Origin: Streptomyces venezuelae
Lineage (GTDB): Bacteria > Actinomycetota > Actinomycetes > Streptomycetales > Streptomycetaceae
Assembly: GCF_008642275.1 (NCBI RefSeq)
Contig: NZ_CP029189.1
Coordinates: 6,244,001 to 6,308,000 of the forward strand
Length of the DNA stretch: 64,000 nucleotides
Direction: 5' to 3'
The translations under genes and the position numbers were made by a program. The stretch's first letter is position 1; the number at the start of each line of letters is the position of its first letter. The notes under the pieces are model-generated. The model searched no databases. It had not been told where the DNA came from and worked only from the letters and a program-made list of their open reading frames with translations. Positions 7,706 through 16,396 of the stretch are shown one piece after another.

Positions 7706-8680
7706 TCAGGCCTCCGGGATCTCGAACTTGGTGGTGCGCTCCATGCCCGCGGCCCGGCCCTTGCCCGCGATGACCAGGGCCATCTTACGGCTGGCCTCGT
7801 CGATCATCTCGTCGCCGAGCATCGCGGAGCCCTTCTTGCCGCCGGCCTCGGAGGTGCACCAGTCGTACGCGTCGAGGATCAGCTCGGCGTGGTCGTAGTC
7901 CTCCTGGGAGGGGGAGAAGACCTCGTTGGCCGCGTCGACCTGGCCGGGGTGCAGCACCCACTTGCCGTCGAAGCCCAGCGCCGCCGCACGGCCGGCCACC
8001 TCGCGGTAGGCGTCCACGTCGCGGATCTGGAGGAAGGGGCCGTCGATCGCCTGGAGGTTGTGCATGCGGGCCGCCATCAGGATCCGCATGAGGATGTAGT
8101 GGTAGGCGTCCGCCGGGTAGCCGGGCGGCTGCATGCCCACGACCAGGGACTTCATGTTGATGGAGGCCATGAAGTCGGCCGGGCCGAAGATGATGGTCTC
8201 CAGCCGCGGCGAGGCGGCGGCGATCTCGTCGACGTTCACCAGGCCCTTGGCGTTCTCGATCTGCGCCTCGATGCCGATCTTGCCGACCTCGAAGCCCATG
8301 GTCTTCTCGATCTGGGTCAGGAGGAGGTCGAGGGCCACGACCTGCTGGGCGTCCTGGACCTTCGGCAGCATGATGCAGTCGAGGTTCTGGCCGGCGCCCT
8401 CGACGACGGTGACGACGTCGCGGTAGGTCCAGTGGGTGGTCCAGTCGTTGACGCGCACGACGCGGGTCTTGCCGGTCCAGTCACCGTTGTTCAGCGCGTC
8501 CACGATGGTGTGGCGGGCGCCTTCCTTGGCGAGCGGCGCGCAGGCGTCCTCCAGGTCCAGGAAGACCTGGTCGGCCGGCAGGCCCTGGGCCTTCTCCAGG
8601 AACCGCGGGTTCGAGCCGGGTACCGCGAGGCAGGAGCGACGCGGGCGAAGGCGGTTCACCGGGTGGACGGGCGTGGTCAT
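7706..8680 (-). CDS. mcl: HpcH/HpaI-family CoA-ester lyase (malyl-CoA / beta-methylmalyl-CoA lyase)
   Basis: This 324-residue aldolase-type TIM-barrel lyase belongs to the CitE/malyl-CoA lyase group. Visible features are RPRRSCLAVPGSNPRF near the N-terminus (CoA binding), FLDLEDACAP and IGIEAQIENAKGLVNVDEIA (the Glu and Asp that bind Mg2+), and GKWVLHPGQVDAAN near the C-terminus. It should split beta-methylmalyl-CoA into glyoxylate and propionyl-CoA, the carbon-releasing step of the ethylmalonyl-CoA pathway. The start overlaps the mutase stop by 4 bp (ATGA), indicating translational coupling. Confidence 0.88.
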   Translation of the reverse strand: MTTPVHPVNRLRPRRSCLAVPGSNPRFLEKAQGLPADQVFLDLEDACAPLAKEGARHTIVDALNNGDWTGKTRVVRVNDWTTHWTYRDVVTVVEGAGQNLDCIMLPKVQDAQQVVALDLLLTQIEKTMGFEVGKIGIEAQIENAKGLVNVDEIAAASPRLETIIFGPADFMASINMKSLVVGMQPPGYPADAYHYILMRILMAARMHNLQAIDGPFLQIRDVDAYREVAGRAAALGFDGKWVLHPGQVDAANEVFSPSQEDYDHAELILDAYDWCTSEAGGKKGSAMLGDEMIDEASRKMALVIAGKGRAAGMERTTKFEIPEA

Positions 8681-10758
8681 GCGGGGACCTCCGTGCTTGC
8701 AACGAGTGCGTTGTCTGTGTCGAGGGGGGCGAGCTTGTTGGCCTTGCGGATCTCGTCGACGATACGGCCGATGATCTCCGTGATGCCGAAGTCCTTCGGC
8801 GTGAAGACCGCGGCGACACCGGCGGCCTTGAGCGTCACGGCGTCGGCGTTCGGAATGATGCCTCCGACGATGACGGGGATGTCACCCGCCCCCGCCTGTC
8901 GCAGCCGCTCCAGGACGTCCGGGACCAGAGCGCTGTGCGAACCGGACAGGATGGACAGTCCCACGCAGTGCACGTCCTCGGCCAGCGCCGCGGAGGAGAT
9001 CTCCTCCGGCGTCAGCCTGATGCCCTGGTAGACCACCTCGAAGCCGGCGTCGCGGGCCCGGACGGCGATCTGCTCGGCGCCGTTGGAGTGCCCGTCCAGG
9101 CCGGGCTTGCCGACCAGCAGGCGCAGCCGGCCCGAGCCGAGCTCGTCGGCGGTGCGGGCGACCTTCTCGCGGACCTCGTGCATCGGCGTGCCCGGCTCGG
9201 CGGTCACGGCGACGGGGGCCGAGGAGACCCCGGTCGGTGCGCGGAACTCGCCGAACACCTCGCGCAGCGCGCCCGCCCACTCGCCGGTCGTGACACCGGC
9301 CCGGGCGCACTCCAGGGTGGCCTCCATCAGGTTCTCGGTGCCCGCCGCGGCCTCCTTCAGGCGCTCCAGCGCCTGCTGGGTGGTGGGGAAGACGAACGGG
9401 TCGCCGTTCCCCTGCCGGTCCGAGGACTCCTGGCGCTCGGCGCGCCAGCGGCCGATCCGCTCGACGGTGAAGGCCTCCGTCGCCGGGTCGACCGTCATGA
9501 TCGCGCCGTCCAGGTCGGCCGTGAGCGGGTTCTCCTCGGTCTGCTCGAAGCAGTTGACACCGACGATCTTGTCCTCGCCGGCCTCGATCCGTGCCCGCCG
9601 TTCGGCGTGCGAGGAGACCAGCTCGCCCTTGAGGTACCCGGACTCCACGGCGGCCATGGCGCCGCCCATCTCCTGGATCCGGTCGATCTCGGCCAGGCAG
9701 TCGGCGACCAGGGAGTCGACTTTGGCCTCGATGACGTGGGATCCGGCGAAGATGTCGTCGTACTCCAGCAGGTCGCTCTCGTGGGCGAGGACCTGCTGGA
9801 TGCGCAGCGACCACTGCTGGTCCCAGGGCCGGGGCAGGCCCAGCGCCTCGTTCCAGGCCGGCAGCTGCACCGCGCGGGCGCGGGCGTCCTTGGAGAGGGT
9901 GACCGCGAGCATCTCCAGCACGATGCGCTGGACGTTGTTCTCGGGCTGCGCCTCGGTCAGTCCCAGGGAGTTGACCTGGACGCCGTAACGGAAGCGGCGC
10001 TGCTTCGCGTTCTCGATGCCGTAGCGCTCCTTGGTGACCTGGTCCCAGATGCGGCCGAAGGCGCGCATCTTGCACATCTCCTCGATGAAGCGGACGCCCG
10101 CGTTCACGAAGAAGGAGATGCGGGCGACCACCTCGCCGAAGCGCTCCTCGGGCACCTGCCCCGAGTCGCGCACCGAGTCGAGGACGGCGATCGCCGTGGA
10201 CATCGCGTAGGAGATCTCCTGGACCGGGGTGGCCCCGGCCTCCTGCAGGTGGTAGCTGCAGATGTTGATCGGGTTCCACTTCGGGATGTGGTTGACCGTG
10301 TACGCGATCATGTCGGTCGTCAGCCGCAGGGACGGCCCCGGCGGGAAGACGTGCGTCCCGCGCGAGAGGTATTCCTTGACGATGTCGTTCTGGGTGGTGC
10401 CCTGGAGTTGGGCGATGTCCGCGCCCTGCTCCTCGGCGGCCACCTGGTAGAGCGCCAGCAGCCACATGGCGGTGGCGTTGATCGTCATCGAGGTGTTCAT
10501 CTGCTCCAGGGGTATGTCCTGGAACAGCCTCCGCATGTCGCCCAGATGGGAGACCGGGACCCCGACCCGGCCGACCTCGCCGCGGGCGAGGATGTGGTCG
10601 GGGTCGTAGCCGGTCTGCGTCGGCAGGTCGAACGCGACCGACAGGCCGGTCTGGCCCTTGGCGAGGTTGCGGCGGTACAGCTCGTTGGACGCCTCGGCCG
10701 TGGAGTGGCCGGCGTACGTCCGCATGAGCCACGGACGGTCCTTCTGGCGCTCTGTCAT
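8677..10758 (-). CDS. meaA: Coenzyme B12-dependent ethylmalonyl-CoA mutase (MeaA type)
   Basis: This 693-residue mutase has the catalytic TIM barrel (TYAGHSTAEASNELYRRNLA, AFDLPTQTGYDPD, TINATAMWLL) joined to a C-terminal cobalamin-binding domain. That domain has the motif DGHSNG in KPGLDGHSNGAEQIAVRA, a D-x-H-x-x-G site, and a later GGIIPNAD. It should rearrange ethylmalonyl-CoA to methylsuccinyl-CoA. In Streptomyces such proteins were named MeaA and linked to supplying methylmalonyl-CoA for polyketides. It is 31 bp downstream of ccr and overlaps the lyase gene, consistent with one operon. No cobalamin riboswitch is visible upstream. Confidence 0.93.
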   Translation of the reverse strand: MTERQKDRPWLMRTYAGHSTAEASNELYRRNLAKGQTGLSVAFDLPTQTGYDPDHILARGEVGRVGVPVSHLGDMRRLFQDIPLEQMNTSMTINATAMWLLALYQVAAEEQGADIAQLQGTTQNDIVKEYLSRGTHVFPPGPSLRLTTDMIAYTVNHIPKWNPINICSYHLQEAGATPVQEISYAMSTAIAVLDSVRDSGQVPEERFGEVVARISFFVNAGVRFIEEMCKMRAFGRIWDQVTKERYGIENAKQRRFRYGVQVNSLGLTEAQPENNVQRIVLEMLAVTLSKDARARAVQLPAWNEALGLPRPWDQQWSLRIQQVLAHESDLLEYDDIFAGSHVIEAKVDSLVADCLAEIDRIQEMGGAMAAVESGYLKGELVSSHAERRARIEAGEDKIVGVNCFEQTEENPLTADLDGAIMTVDPATEAFTVERIGRWRAERQESSDRQGNGDPFVFPTTQQALERLKEAAAGTENLMEATLECARAGVTTGEWAGALREVFGEFRAPTGVSSAPVAVTAEPGTPMHEVREKVARTADELGSGRLRLLVGKPGLDGHSNGAEQIAVRARDAGFEVVYQGIRLTPEEISSAALAEDVHCVGLSILSGSHSALVPDVLERLRQAGAGDIPVIVGGIIPNADAVTLKAAGVAAVFTPKDFGITEIIGRIVDEIRKANKLAPLDTDNALVASTEVPA

Positions 10759-10789
10759 CTCAGGCTGTCCCTTAGGCCTTTGAACGGTC

Positions 10790-12127
10790 TCAGACGTTAC
10801 GGAAGCGGTTGATCGCGTCGAGGTGCTCGGCGCGCATCTCGTGGTTGCGGACGCCGAGGCCCTCCTCGGGGGCGAGCGCGAGGACGCCGACCTTGCCCTG
10901 GTGGAGGTTGCGGTGCACGTCGTAGGCGGCCTGGCCGGTCTCCTCCAGGGAGTAGACCTTCGACAGGGTGGGGTGGATCTTGCCCTTGGCGATGAGGCGG
11001 TTGGCCTCCCACGCCTCGCGGTAGTTGGCGAAGTGCGAGCCGACGATCCGCTTCAGCGACATCCACAGGTAGCGGTTGTCGTACTGGTGCATGTAGCCCG
11101 AGGTCGAGGCGCAGGTGGTGATGGTGCCGCCCTTGCGGGTGACGTAGACCGAGGCGCCGAAGGTCTCGCGGCCCGGGTGCTCGAAGACGATGTCGATGTC
11201 CTCGCCGCCGGTCAGCTCGCGGATCTTGGAACCGAAGCGCTTCCACTCGCGCGGGTCCTGGGTGTGCTCGTCCTTCCAGAACTTGTAGCCCTCGGCGTTG
11301 CGGTCGATGACCGCGGTGGCGCCCATGGCCCGGCAGATGTCGGCCTTCTCCGGGGAGGAGACGACACAGATCGGGTTGGCGCCGCCGGCCAGCGCGAACT
11401 GGGTGGCGTAGGAGCCGAGGCCGCCGCTGGCGCCCCAGATCAGGACGTTGTCGCCCTGCTTCATGCCGGCGCCGTTCTGGGAGACCAGCTGACGGTAGGC
11501 CGTGGAGTTGACCAGGCCGGGGGAGGCGGCCTCCTCCCAGCTGAGGTGGTCGGGCTTGGGCATCAGCTGGTTGGACTTGACGAGCGCGATCTCGGCGAGG
11601 CCGCCGAAGTTGGTCTCGAAGCCCCAGATGCGCTGCTCGGGGTCGAGCATCGTGTCGTTGTGGCCGTCGGAGGACTCCAGCTCGACCGAGAGGCAGTGTG
11701 CGACGACCTCGTCGCCCGGGTTCCAGGCGTTGACACCGGGGCCGGTGCGCAGGACGACGCCCGCGAGGTCGGAGCCGATGATGTGGTAGGGCAGGTCGTG
11801 GCGCTTGGTCAGCTCCGACAGGCGCCCGTAGCGCTCCAGGAAGCTGAAGGTGGAGACGGGCTCGAAGATCGAGGTCCACACCGAGTTGTAGTTGACCGAC
11901 GAGGCCATGACCGCGACCAGGGCCTCGCCCGGGCCCAGCTCGGGCAGCGGGACGTTGTCCAGGTGCAGGGACTTGCGGGGGTCCTTGTCGCGGGTGGTGA
12001 GCCCGGCGAACATCTCCGCCTCGTCCTTGTGCACGGTGATCGCGCGGTAGGACTCGGGCAGCGGCAGGGCCGCGAAGTCTGCGGCGGTGGCGGACTGCGA
12101 CTGAATCGCGTCCAGGATGTCCTTCAC
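10790..12127 (-). CDS. ccr: Crotonyl-CoA carboxylase/reductase
   Basis: This zinc-independent MDR-family enzyme reduces crotonyl-CoA with NADPH while adding CO2, giving ethylmalonyl-CoA. The 445-residue length is typical of Ccr. Motifs include GSDLAGVVLRTGPGVNAW, the Rossmann segment GASGGLGSYATQFALAGG (about residues 235-252), FEHPGRETFGASVYVTRKGG and SHFANYREAWEANRL. Ethylmalonyl-CoA is both the pathway intermediate and a polyketide extender unit. Upstream lies a 270-nt leader and a motif shared with the 3-hydroxyacyl-CoA dehydrogenase region. The divergent-side TetR gene is the obvious candidate regulator. Confidence 0.96.
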   Translation of the reverse strand: MKDILDAIQSQSATAADFAALPLPESYRAITVHKDEAEMFAGLTTRDKDPRKSLHLDNVPLPELGPGEALVAVMASSVNYNSVWTSIFEPVSTFSFLERYGRLSELTKRHDLPYHIIGSDLAGVVLRTGPGVNAWNPGDEVVAHCLSVELESSDGHNDTMLDPEQRIWGFETNFGGLAEIALVKSNQLMPKPDHLSWEEAASPGLVNSTAYRQLVSQNGAGMKQGDNVLIWGASGGLGSYATQFALAGGANPICVVSSPEKADICRAMGATAVIDRNAEGYKFWKDEHTQDPREWKRFGSKIRELTGGEDIDIVFEHPGRETFGASVYVTRKGGTITTCASTSGYMHQYDNRYLWMSLKRIVGSHFANYREAWEANRLIAKGKIHPTLSKVYSLEETGQAAYDVHRNLHQGKVGVLALAPEEGLGVRNHEMRAEHLDAINRFRNV

Positions 12128-12400
12128 GGTGAGCCTCCGGCTAGCGCTGATGAGGGTGCGCTGAGGTGAGCGGGTGCGTGGTGCGGGTGCGGTGTGCCGT
12201 CGGTCCGGCTGGTGCGGTGGTGCTGGGCGACGCCCGTGGTGAGGCGTGCGGTGCCTGGTGACGCAGGCGATCCGGGGCGCGTTCCATGCCGTGTGGGCGA
12301 GGGTCGCGGGGACATCCGGACGACTTCAACGTATGGCACCCCGTGTCACCCGGCAAGGCACCGCGTGCCAAAACTTTCTCTCATTTGCCGATTGACCTGC
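12128..12400 (-). other. Long leader upstream of ccr
   Basis: This stretch between the ccr start and the shared motif at 12401 contains no convincing gene. The short frames on both strands have Pro/Arg/His-rich translations and no ribosome binding site. It may be a transcribed 5' leader of up to about 270 nt if transcription starts next to the motif. I saw no known riboswitch core in it. Confidence 0.4.
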
Positions 12401-12421
12401 ACCGATGAGCGATGATCGATC
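12401..12421 (-). promoter_or_regulatory. Motif shared by the ccr and hbd upstream regions
   Basis: Read on the plus strand this 21-bp site is an imperfect 7-bp direct repeat: CGATGAG, CGATGAT, CGATC, preceded by AC. A site matching at 18 of 21 positions occurs at 15615-15635 upstream of the 3-hydroxyacyl-CoA dehydrogenase. Both lie about 270-310 bp before their gene on the same strand. It is most simply an operator or activator site for the ethylmalonyl-CoA genes; the TetR protein at 12527-13339 is a candidate binder. Confidence 0.5.
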
Positions 12422-12459
12422 AGAGTTACCCGCGAGTAGGGGCAAGCCGGACATACAAA

Positions 12460-12524
12460 AGCGGCCGCTCCCGGATCGGGAGCGGCCGCTGTGACCGAGG
12501 GCACCCCGGCCGTGGCCGGGGTGC
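12460..12524 (-). terminator. Tandem terminators after the TetR gene
   Basis: Two perfect hairpins follow the TetR stop. The first has an 11-bp stem at 12501-12511 with 12514-12524. The second has a 14-bp stem at 12460-12473 with 12477-12490, followed on the minus strand by TTTTGT, a typical intrinsic terminator tail. They insulate ccr from the TetR transcript. Confidence 0.85.
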
Positions 12525-12526
12525 GA

Positions 12527-13339
12527 CTACTTCGCGCGCAGTGCCTCTTCGATGGTCCGCATGACCTCGTCCAGCGGGGCATCGGTGCGGGCCACCGCCA
12601 CCAGCACCTCGCCCTCCGTACGGACGGCCGCCGGCGCGGCCGGCGCCGAGCCCAGGGTGCGGCCCGCGCCGATGCCCGAACCGAAGGTCTTCCGGACGAT
12701 CGAGAACGCGTGGTCCAGCTGCGCCTCCACGTCCCCCTGGCCGCCGGCGCGCAGCCAGCGCCGCAGCACGTGGTTGTGGGCGGTGACCACCGCCGAGGCG
12801 GCCACCTCGGCCAGCAGCGGGTCGTCGTTGCCGTCGTGGTGGTCGTGCTCGTCGAAATGGGCCAGCAGGTAGCGGGTGAACAGCCGCTCGTACCGGGCCA
12901 CCGAGGCGATCTCCCGCTCCCGCAGCGCCGGCACCTCACGGGTCAGCCGGTAGCGCTCCACCGACACCGCCGGCGAGGCGGCGTACATCTTCATGACTTC
13001 CTTGATCCCGCGGCACACCGTGTCGAGCGGGTGCTCGTGCGCCGGGGCCACGTCCAGAACGGCCTCGGCGCGGGTCAGGGTGTCGTCGTGGTCCGGGAAG
13101 ATCGCCTCTTCCTTGGACCGGAAGTGCCGGAAGAAGGTCCGCCGCGCCACCCCGGCCGTCGCGGCGATCTCGTCGACCGTCGTCGCCTCGTACCCCTTGG
13201 TCGCGAAGAGCTCCATGGCCGCGGCGGCGAGTTCACGGCGCATCCTGAGCCGCTGGGCGGCCGCCTTGGTGCCGGCCGGACTCTCCGGCGTGTCGGAGGC
13301 CGTGGCGGCGCGGGGCGAGGTCTTGGCGGGCTGGGACAT
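12527..13339 (-). CDS. TetR-family transcriptional regulator
   Basis: This protein of about 270 residues has a TetR DNA-binding domain near residues 35-80: RRELAAAAMELFATKGYEATTVDEIAATAG followed by ARRTFFRHFRSKEEAIF (both quoted in part). The larger C-terminal ligand domain is Ala/Arg-rich. The open frame extends to 13525, but the extra N-terminal residues are Pro-rich and non-conserved in appearance. I chose MSQPAKT at 13339; MKYFRS at 13357 is an alternative. It lies between hbd and ccr on the same strand and is followed by strong terminators. In Methylobacterium a TetR protein (CcrR) activates ccr, so a pathway role is a reasonable inference here, not shown. Confidence 0.9.
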   Translation of the reverse strand: MSQPAKTSPRAATASDTPESPAGTKAAAQRLRMRRELAAAAMELFATKGYEATTVDEIAATAGVARRTFFRHFRSKEEAIFPDHDDTLTRAEAVLDVAPAHEHPLDTVCRGIKEVMKMYAASPAVSVERYRLTREVPALREREIASVARYERLFTRYLLAHFDEHDHHDGNDDPLLAEVAASAVVTAHNHVLRRWLRAGGQGDVEAQLDHAFSIVRKTFGSGIGAGRTLGSAPAAPAAVRTEGEVLVAVARTDAPLDEVMRTIEEALRAK

Positions 13340-13435
13340 AGAGCGAAAGTACTTCATTCGTGCAGGGGTGCGCGCCCGCGGGGGGTGGGAGAGGGGTGGA
13401 TGCGGGGGAGAGCCCGCACTGGGCTCGTGAGGGTT

Positions 13436-13461
13436 GGCCCGCCGTGAGGGTCCGGCGGGCC
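13436..13461 (-). terminator. Weak terminator-like hairpin after hbd
   Basis: A 9-bp GC stem (13436-13444 with 13453-13461) with an 8-nt loop lies 42 bp after the hbd stop and before the TetR start. There is no U tail, so it may only attenuate transcription into the TetR gene. Confidence 0.3.
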
Positions 13462-13502
13462 CGAGCAGCCCTCCCCACGCATCCGGCTCGTGGCCCGACG
13501 GA

Positions 13503-15302
13503 TTACCGGCGGGCGGCGTACTCACGGAATCCGCGGCCGGTCTTCCGGCCCAGGCAGCCCGCGGCGACCAGGTGCTCCAGCAGCGGGGACGGGGCCAGGC
13601 CCGGGTCCCGGAACTCCTTGTGCAGCACCTTCTCGATGGCCAGCGAGACGTCCAGGCCGACCACGTCCAGGAGCTCGAACGGGCCCATCGGGTAGCCGCC
13701 GCCCAGCTTCATCGCCGCGTCGATCTGGTCGATGTCGGCGTAGTGCTGCTCGACCATCTTGATCGCGTTGTTGAGGTACGGGAACAGCAGCGCGTTCACG
13801 ATGAAACCGGCCCGGTCGCCGCAGTCCACCGGGTGCTTGCGCACCTTGAGGCAGATCTCGCGGACCGTGGCGTGCACGTCGTCGGCGGTCAGGACGGTCC
13901 GGACCACCTCGACCAGCTTCATCGCCGGGGCCGGGTTGAAGAAGTGCATGCCGATCACGTCCTGCGGACGCGAGGTCACGCGGGCGACCGCGATCACCGG
14001 CAGCGAGGAGGTGGTGGTGGCCAGCACCGCGCCGGGCTTGCAGACCTTGTCCAGGGCCGCGAACAGCTCCTGCTTGACCGCCAGGTCCTCGGCGACCGCC
14101 TCCACGGCCAGGTCCACCTCGGAGAAGGCGTCCAGCGACCCGGCCGGGGTGATCCGGTCCAGCGTCCGGGCCGCGCCCTCCTCGGTCAGGCGGCCCTTGG
14201 ACACCGCACGGCCCAAGGACTTCCCGATCGCGGCCTTGGCGGCCTCGGCCTTCTCCTGGCTGCGGGCGGCGAGCACCACGTCGTAGCCGGCCTGCGCGAA
14301 GACCTGGGCGATCCCGCTCGCCATGGTCCCCGAGCCGGCCACGCCGACCGAGCTGACGGGACGGCCGCTGCCGACCAGGGACCCGTCGAGCGGGGTCTGC
14401 AGGTCACGGACGATCACCGAGCTGCCCGGCGCCTCGTACGTGTAGAAGCCGCGGCCGGACTTCTGCCCGGTCAGGCCCGCCTCGGCCAGTTGGCCCAGGA
14501 TCGGGGCCGGGGCGTGCAGGCGGTCGCCGGAGGAGGCGTACATGGCCTCCAGGACGGTACGGGCGGTGTCCACGCCGATCAGGTCGAGCAGCGCGAGCGG
14601 GCCCATGGGCAGCCCGCAGCCCAGCCGCATCGCCGCGTCGATGTCCTCGCGGGAGGCGTACCGCGCCTCGTACATGGCGGCGGCCTGGTTGAGGTAGCCG
14701 AAGAGCAGGCCGTCGGCGACGAAACCGGGCCGGTCGCCGACCGGAACGGGCTCCTTGCCGAGCTCGCGGGCCAGCTCGGTGACCGCCTCGACGGCAGGCG
14801 GGGCGGTGAGGACGCAGGAGACGATCTCGACCAGCTTCATCGCCGGGGCCGGGTTGAAGAAGTGCAGGCCCAGCACGCGCTCGGGACGCAGCGACTCGGC
14901 GGCCAGGCGCGTCACCGACAGGGCGTTGGTGCCCGTGGCCAGGATGGCGTCGGGCCGCACGATCGCGTCGAGCTCGCGGAACACCTGCTGCTTGATCTCG
15001 TACGACTCGGGGACGACCTCGATGACCAGGTCGGCCTCGGCGGCGGCGCCCAGGTCGGTGAAGGTGCGGAAGCGGGCGAGCACGTCGGCCCGCTCCTGCT
15101 CGGAGAGCCGCTCCCGGGCGACGGCGCGCGCGGTGGCCGCGGCGAGGGCGGACGCGGCCCGGTGGGCGGCGGCCTCGCTGACGTCGATGCCGATGACCTC
15201 GCGGCCGGCCCGGGCGAGGACCTCGGCGATGCCGGTGCCCATCGTGCCGAGGCCGACGACGGCGATGGTCTGGAGGGTGGGCTGACTGGACTGACGGTCC
15301 AT
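13503..15302 (-). CDS. hbd: Double-domain 3-hydroxyacyl-CoA dehydrogenase
   Basis: This 599-residue protein consists of two complete 3-hydroxyacyl-CoA dehydrogenase halves in tandem. Half 1 (about 8-290) begins AVVGLGTMGTGIAEVLARAG and half 2 (about 312-599) begins GVAGSGTMASGIAQVFAQAG. Each has a Rossmann fold and its own HFFNPAPAMKLVE motif and C-terminal helical domain. There is no enoyl-CoA hydratase domain. It probably oxidises or forms 3-hydroxybutyryl-CoA, feeding crotonyl-CoA to Ccr. The frame is open to 15623, but the region before MDRQSSQ is low-complexity Arg/Pro sequence, so the start is ATG 15302. Confidence 0.9.
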   Translation of the reverse strand: MDRQSSQPTLQTIAVVGLGTMGTGIAEVLARAGREVIGIDVSEAAAHRAASALAAATARAVARERLSEQERADVLARFRTFTDLGAAAEADLVIEVVPESYEIKQQVFRELDAIVRPDAILATGTNALSVTRLAAESLRPERVLGLHFFNPAPAMKLVEIVSCVLTAPPAVEAVTELARELGKEPVPVGDRPGFVADGLLFGYLNQAAAMYEARYASREDIDAAMRLGCGLPMGPLALLDLIGVDTARTVLEAMYASSGDRLHAPAPILGQLAEAGLTGQKSGRGFYTYEAPGSSVIVRDLQTPLDGSLVGSGRPVSSVGVAGSGTMASGIAQVFAQAGYDVVLAARSQEKAEAAKAAIGKSLGRAVSKGRLTEEGAARTLDRITPAGSLDAFSEVDLAVEAVAEDLAVKQELFAALDKVCKPGAVLATTTSSLPVIAVARVTSRPQDVIGMHFFNPAPAMKLVEVVRTVLTADDVHATVREICLKVRKHPVDCGDRAGFIVNALLFPYLNNAIKMVEQHYADIDQIDAAMKLGGGYPMGPFELLDVVGLDVSLAIEKVLHKEFRDPGLAPSPLLEHLVAAGCLGRKTGRGFREYAARR

Positions 15303-15614
15303 CGAGGGACTCCAGTGGAAGAGGGTGACGACTGAGGGGGCGCGCGGCGCACGTCGCGCGCGGATGCCGTACGGAAGAGCCGTGCGGTGAAGGACCCGTG
15401 GTGAGCGGGGCCGAGGGGGAGAAAGCCCACGGGGGAACGAGTCCCTGGGGCGGAAACGGCGGAACCCTGTCCCGGGGCCACACCGCGAAGAAACGAACCG
15501 ACCGGCACGAGGCGGCTGCGTCACCAGGCCGCCCTCGTACGTGTTGAAACGACAGTAACTCGCCGGTAACTGGTCCGCCAGAGCGCGGAGATGTGACCTG
15601 TACCGCCCAAATGT
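15303..15614 (-). other. Long leader upstream of hbd
   Basis: About 310 bp separate the hbd start from the shared motif at 15615-15635. The frame of hbd stays open through it, but the translation is Arg/Pro-rich and not protein-like. I see no known RNA element. It matches the ccr upstream region in having a long gap between the same motif and the start codon. Confidence 0.4.
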
Positions 15615-15635
15615 ACCGATCATCGATCATCGATC
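15615..15635 (-). promoter_or_regulatory. Motif shared by the hbd and ccr upstream regions
   Basis: On the plus strand this is AC followed by a perfect 7-bp repeat CGATCAT, CGATCAT, CGATC. It matches the ccr site at 12401-12421 at 18 of 21 positions. It lies about 65 bp from the divergent HEAT-repeat gene at 15700, so it could affect that gene too. Confidence 0.5.
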
Positions 15636-15699
15636 AACCGGCGGTCCCGATGTCCCGAAACCCGGCACGGCGACCTCCCCGTCCCCCTAGGGTGGCCGG

Positions 15700-16254
15700 G
15701 TGAACGACGTGCTGGAGCGCCTGCGGGCGGAGGCGGGACCGTCACCCGAGTACGAGGTGCTGCTCACGGCCGCCCCCGACGCTCTCGCCGCCTCCCTGAC
15801 GTCGGCCGGACTGCCCCTGTGGGCCCGTGAACTCGCCGCGTACCGGCTGGGCCTCGCCGGAGACCGCCGCGCCTTCGAGTCCCTCGTCCTGCTCCTCAAC
15901 CACCGGGACCCGGCCCGCTGCGCGGCCGCCGCCGAGGCGCTGGCCGTCCTGGACGACCCGCGCACCGCCCGCGCGGCGGCGGCCCTGGCCACCAACAGCC
16001 TGCGCACGGCCTACGCGATGCAGCCCGTACGGCTGCTCACCGCGCTGCGCGCCCCCGAGTCCGTACCGGCCCTGATGGTCACCCTGGCGCGGCTGCTGTC
16101 CCCGCACGACCCGTACTGGCGGGTGGCCCTGGCCTGCGTCGAGGGCCTCGGCGCCCTCGCCGACCCCCGTGCCCGCGAACTCCTCACCCGCGCCCAGGCC
16201 CACCCCCGGCTGGCGGTGGCGGCGACGGCCGCCCTGCGCGGGCTCCCGGCTTAG
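15700..16254 (+). CDS. HEAT-repeat protein
   Basis: This 184-residue, Ala/Leu-rich, all-helical protein has recognisable HEAT/PBS-lyase-like repeats. Examples are ELAAYRLGLAGDRRAFESLVLLL, AAAAEALAVLDDPRTARAAA and ALACVEGLGALADPRAREL (quoted in part), each with the Asp-Pro turn. Such repeats form a curved surface for protein binding; the partner is unknown. The start is a GTG at 15700. It is transcribed divergently from hbd and sits next to the shared motif, so it may share that control. Confidence 0.8.
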   Translation: MNDVLERLRAEAGPSPEYEVLLTAAPDALAASLTSAGLPLWARELAAYRLGLAGDRRAFESLVLLLNHRDPARCAAAAEALAVLDDPRTARAAAALATNSLRTAYAMQPVRLLTALRAPESVPALMVTLARLLSPHDPYWRVALACVEGLGALADPRARELLTRAQAHPRLAVAATAALRGLPA

Positions 16255-16307
16255 GCCGTCTCTTCCGGAACGACGGCGAAGGCCTCTACCTCGACCAGGA
16301 GTTCGGG
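16251..16307 (-). pseudogene. Remnant of a RidA (YjgF) family gene end
   Basis: On the minus strand the last 18 codons before a stop at 16251 read PELLVEVEAFAVVPEETA. This looks like the C-terminal strand of RidA-type enamine deaminases. Upstream of it the frame is open but translates to Pro/Arg-rich sequence with no RidA features such as the catalytic Arg region. I interpret it as a leftover gene end. It overlaps the last 4 bp of the HEAT gene. Confidence 0.4.
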
Positions 16308-16396
16308 CCCTGGCGTCCGGGCCGCCGGCCGGGCCGGGGTCGGCCCGCGCCGGTTCCCGGCCCGCGGTCCGGCCCCGGTGCCCGGCCCGGCAGGCG

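Noticed and set aside
5980..15302. Biosynthetic gene cluster for a secondary metabolite
   Set aside because: The genes are those of the ethylmalonyl-CoA pathway, a primary pathway that also feeds extender units. No synthase is present.
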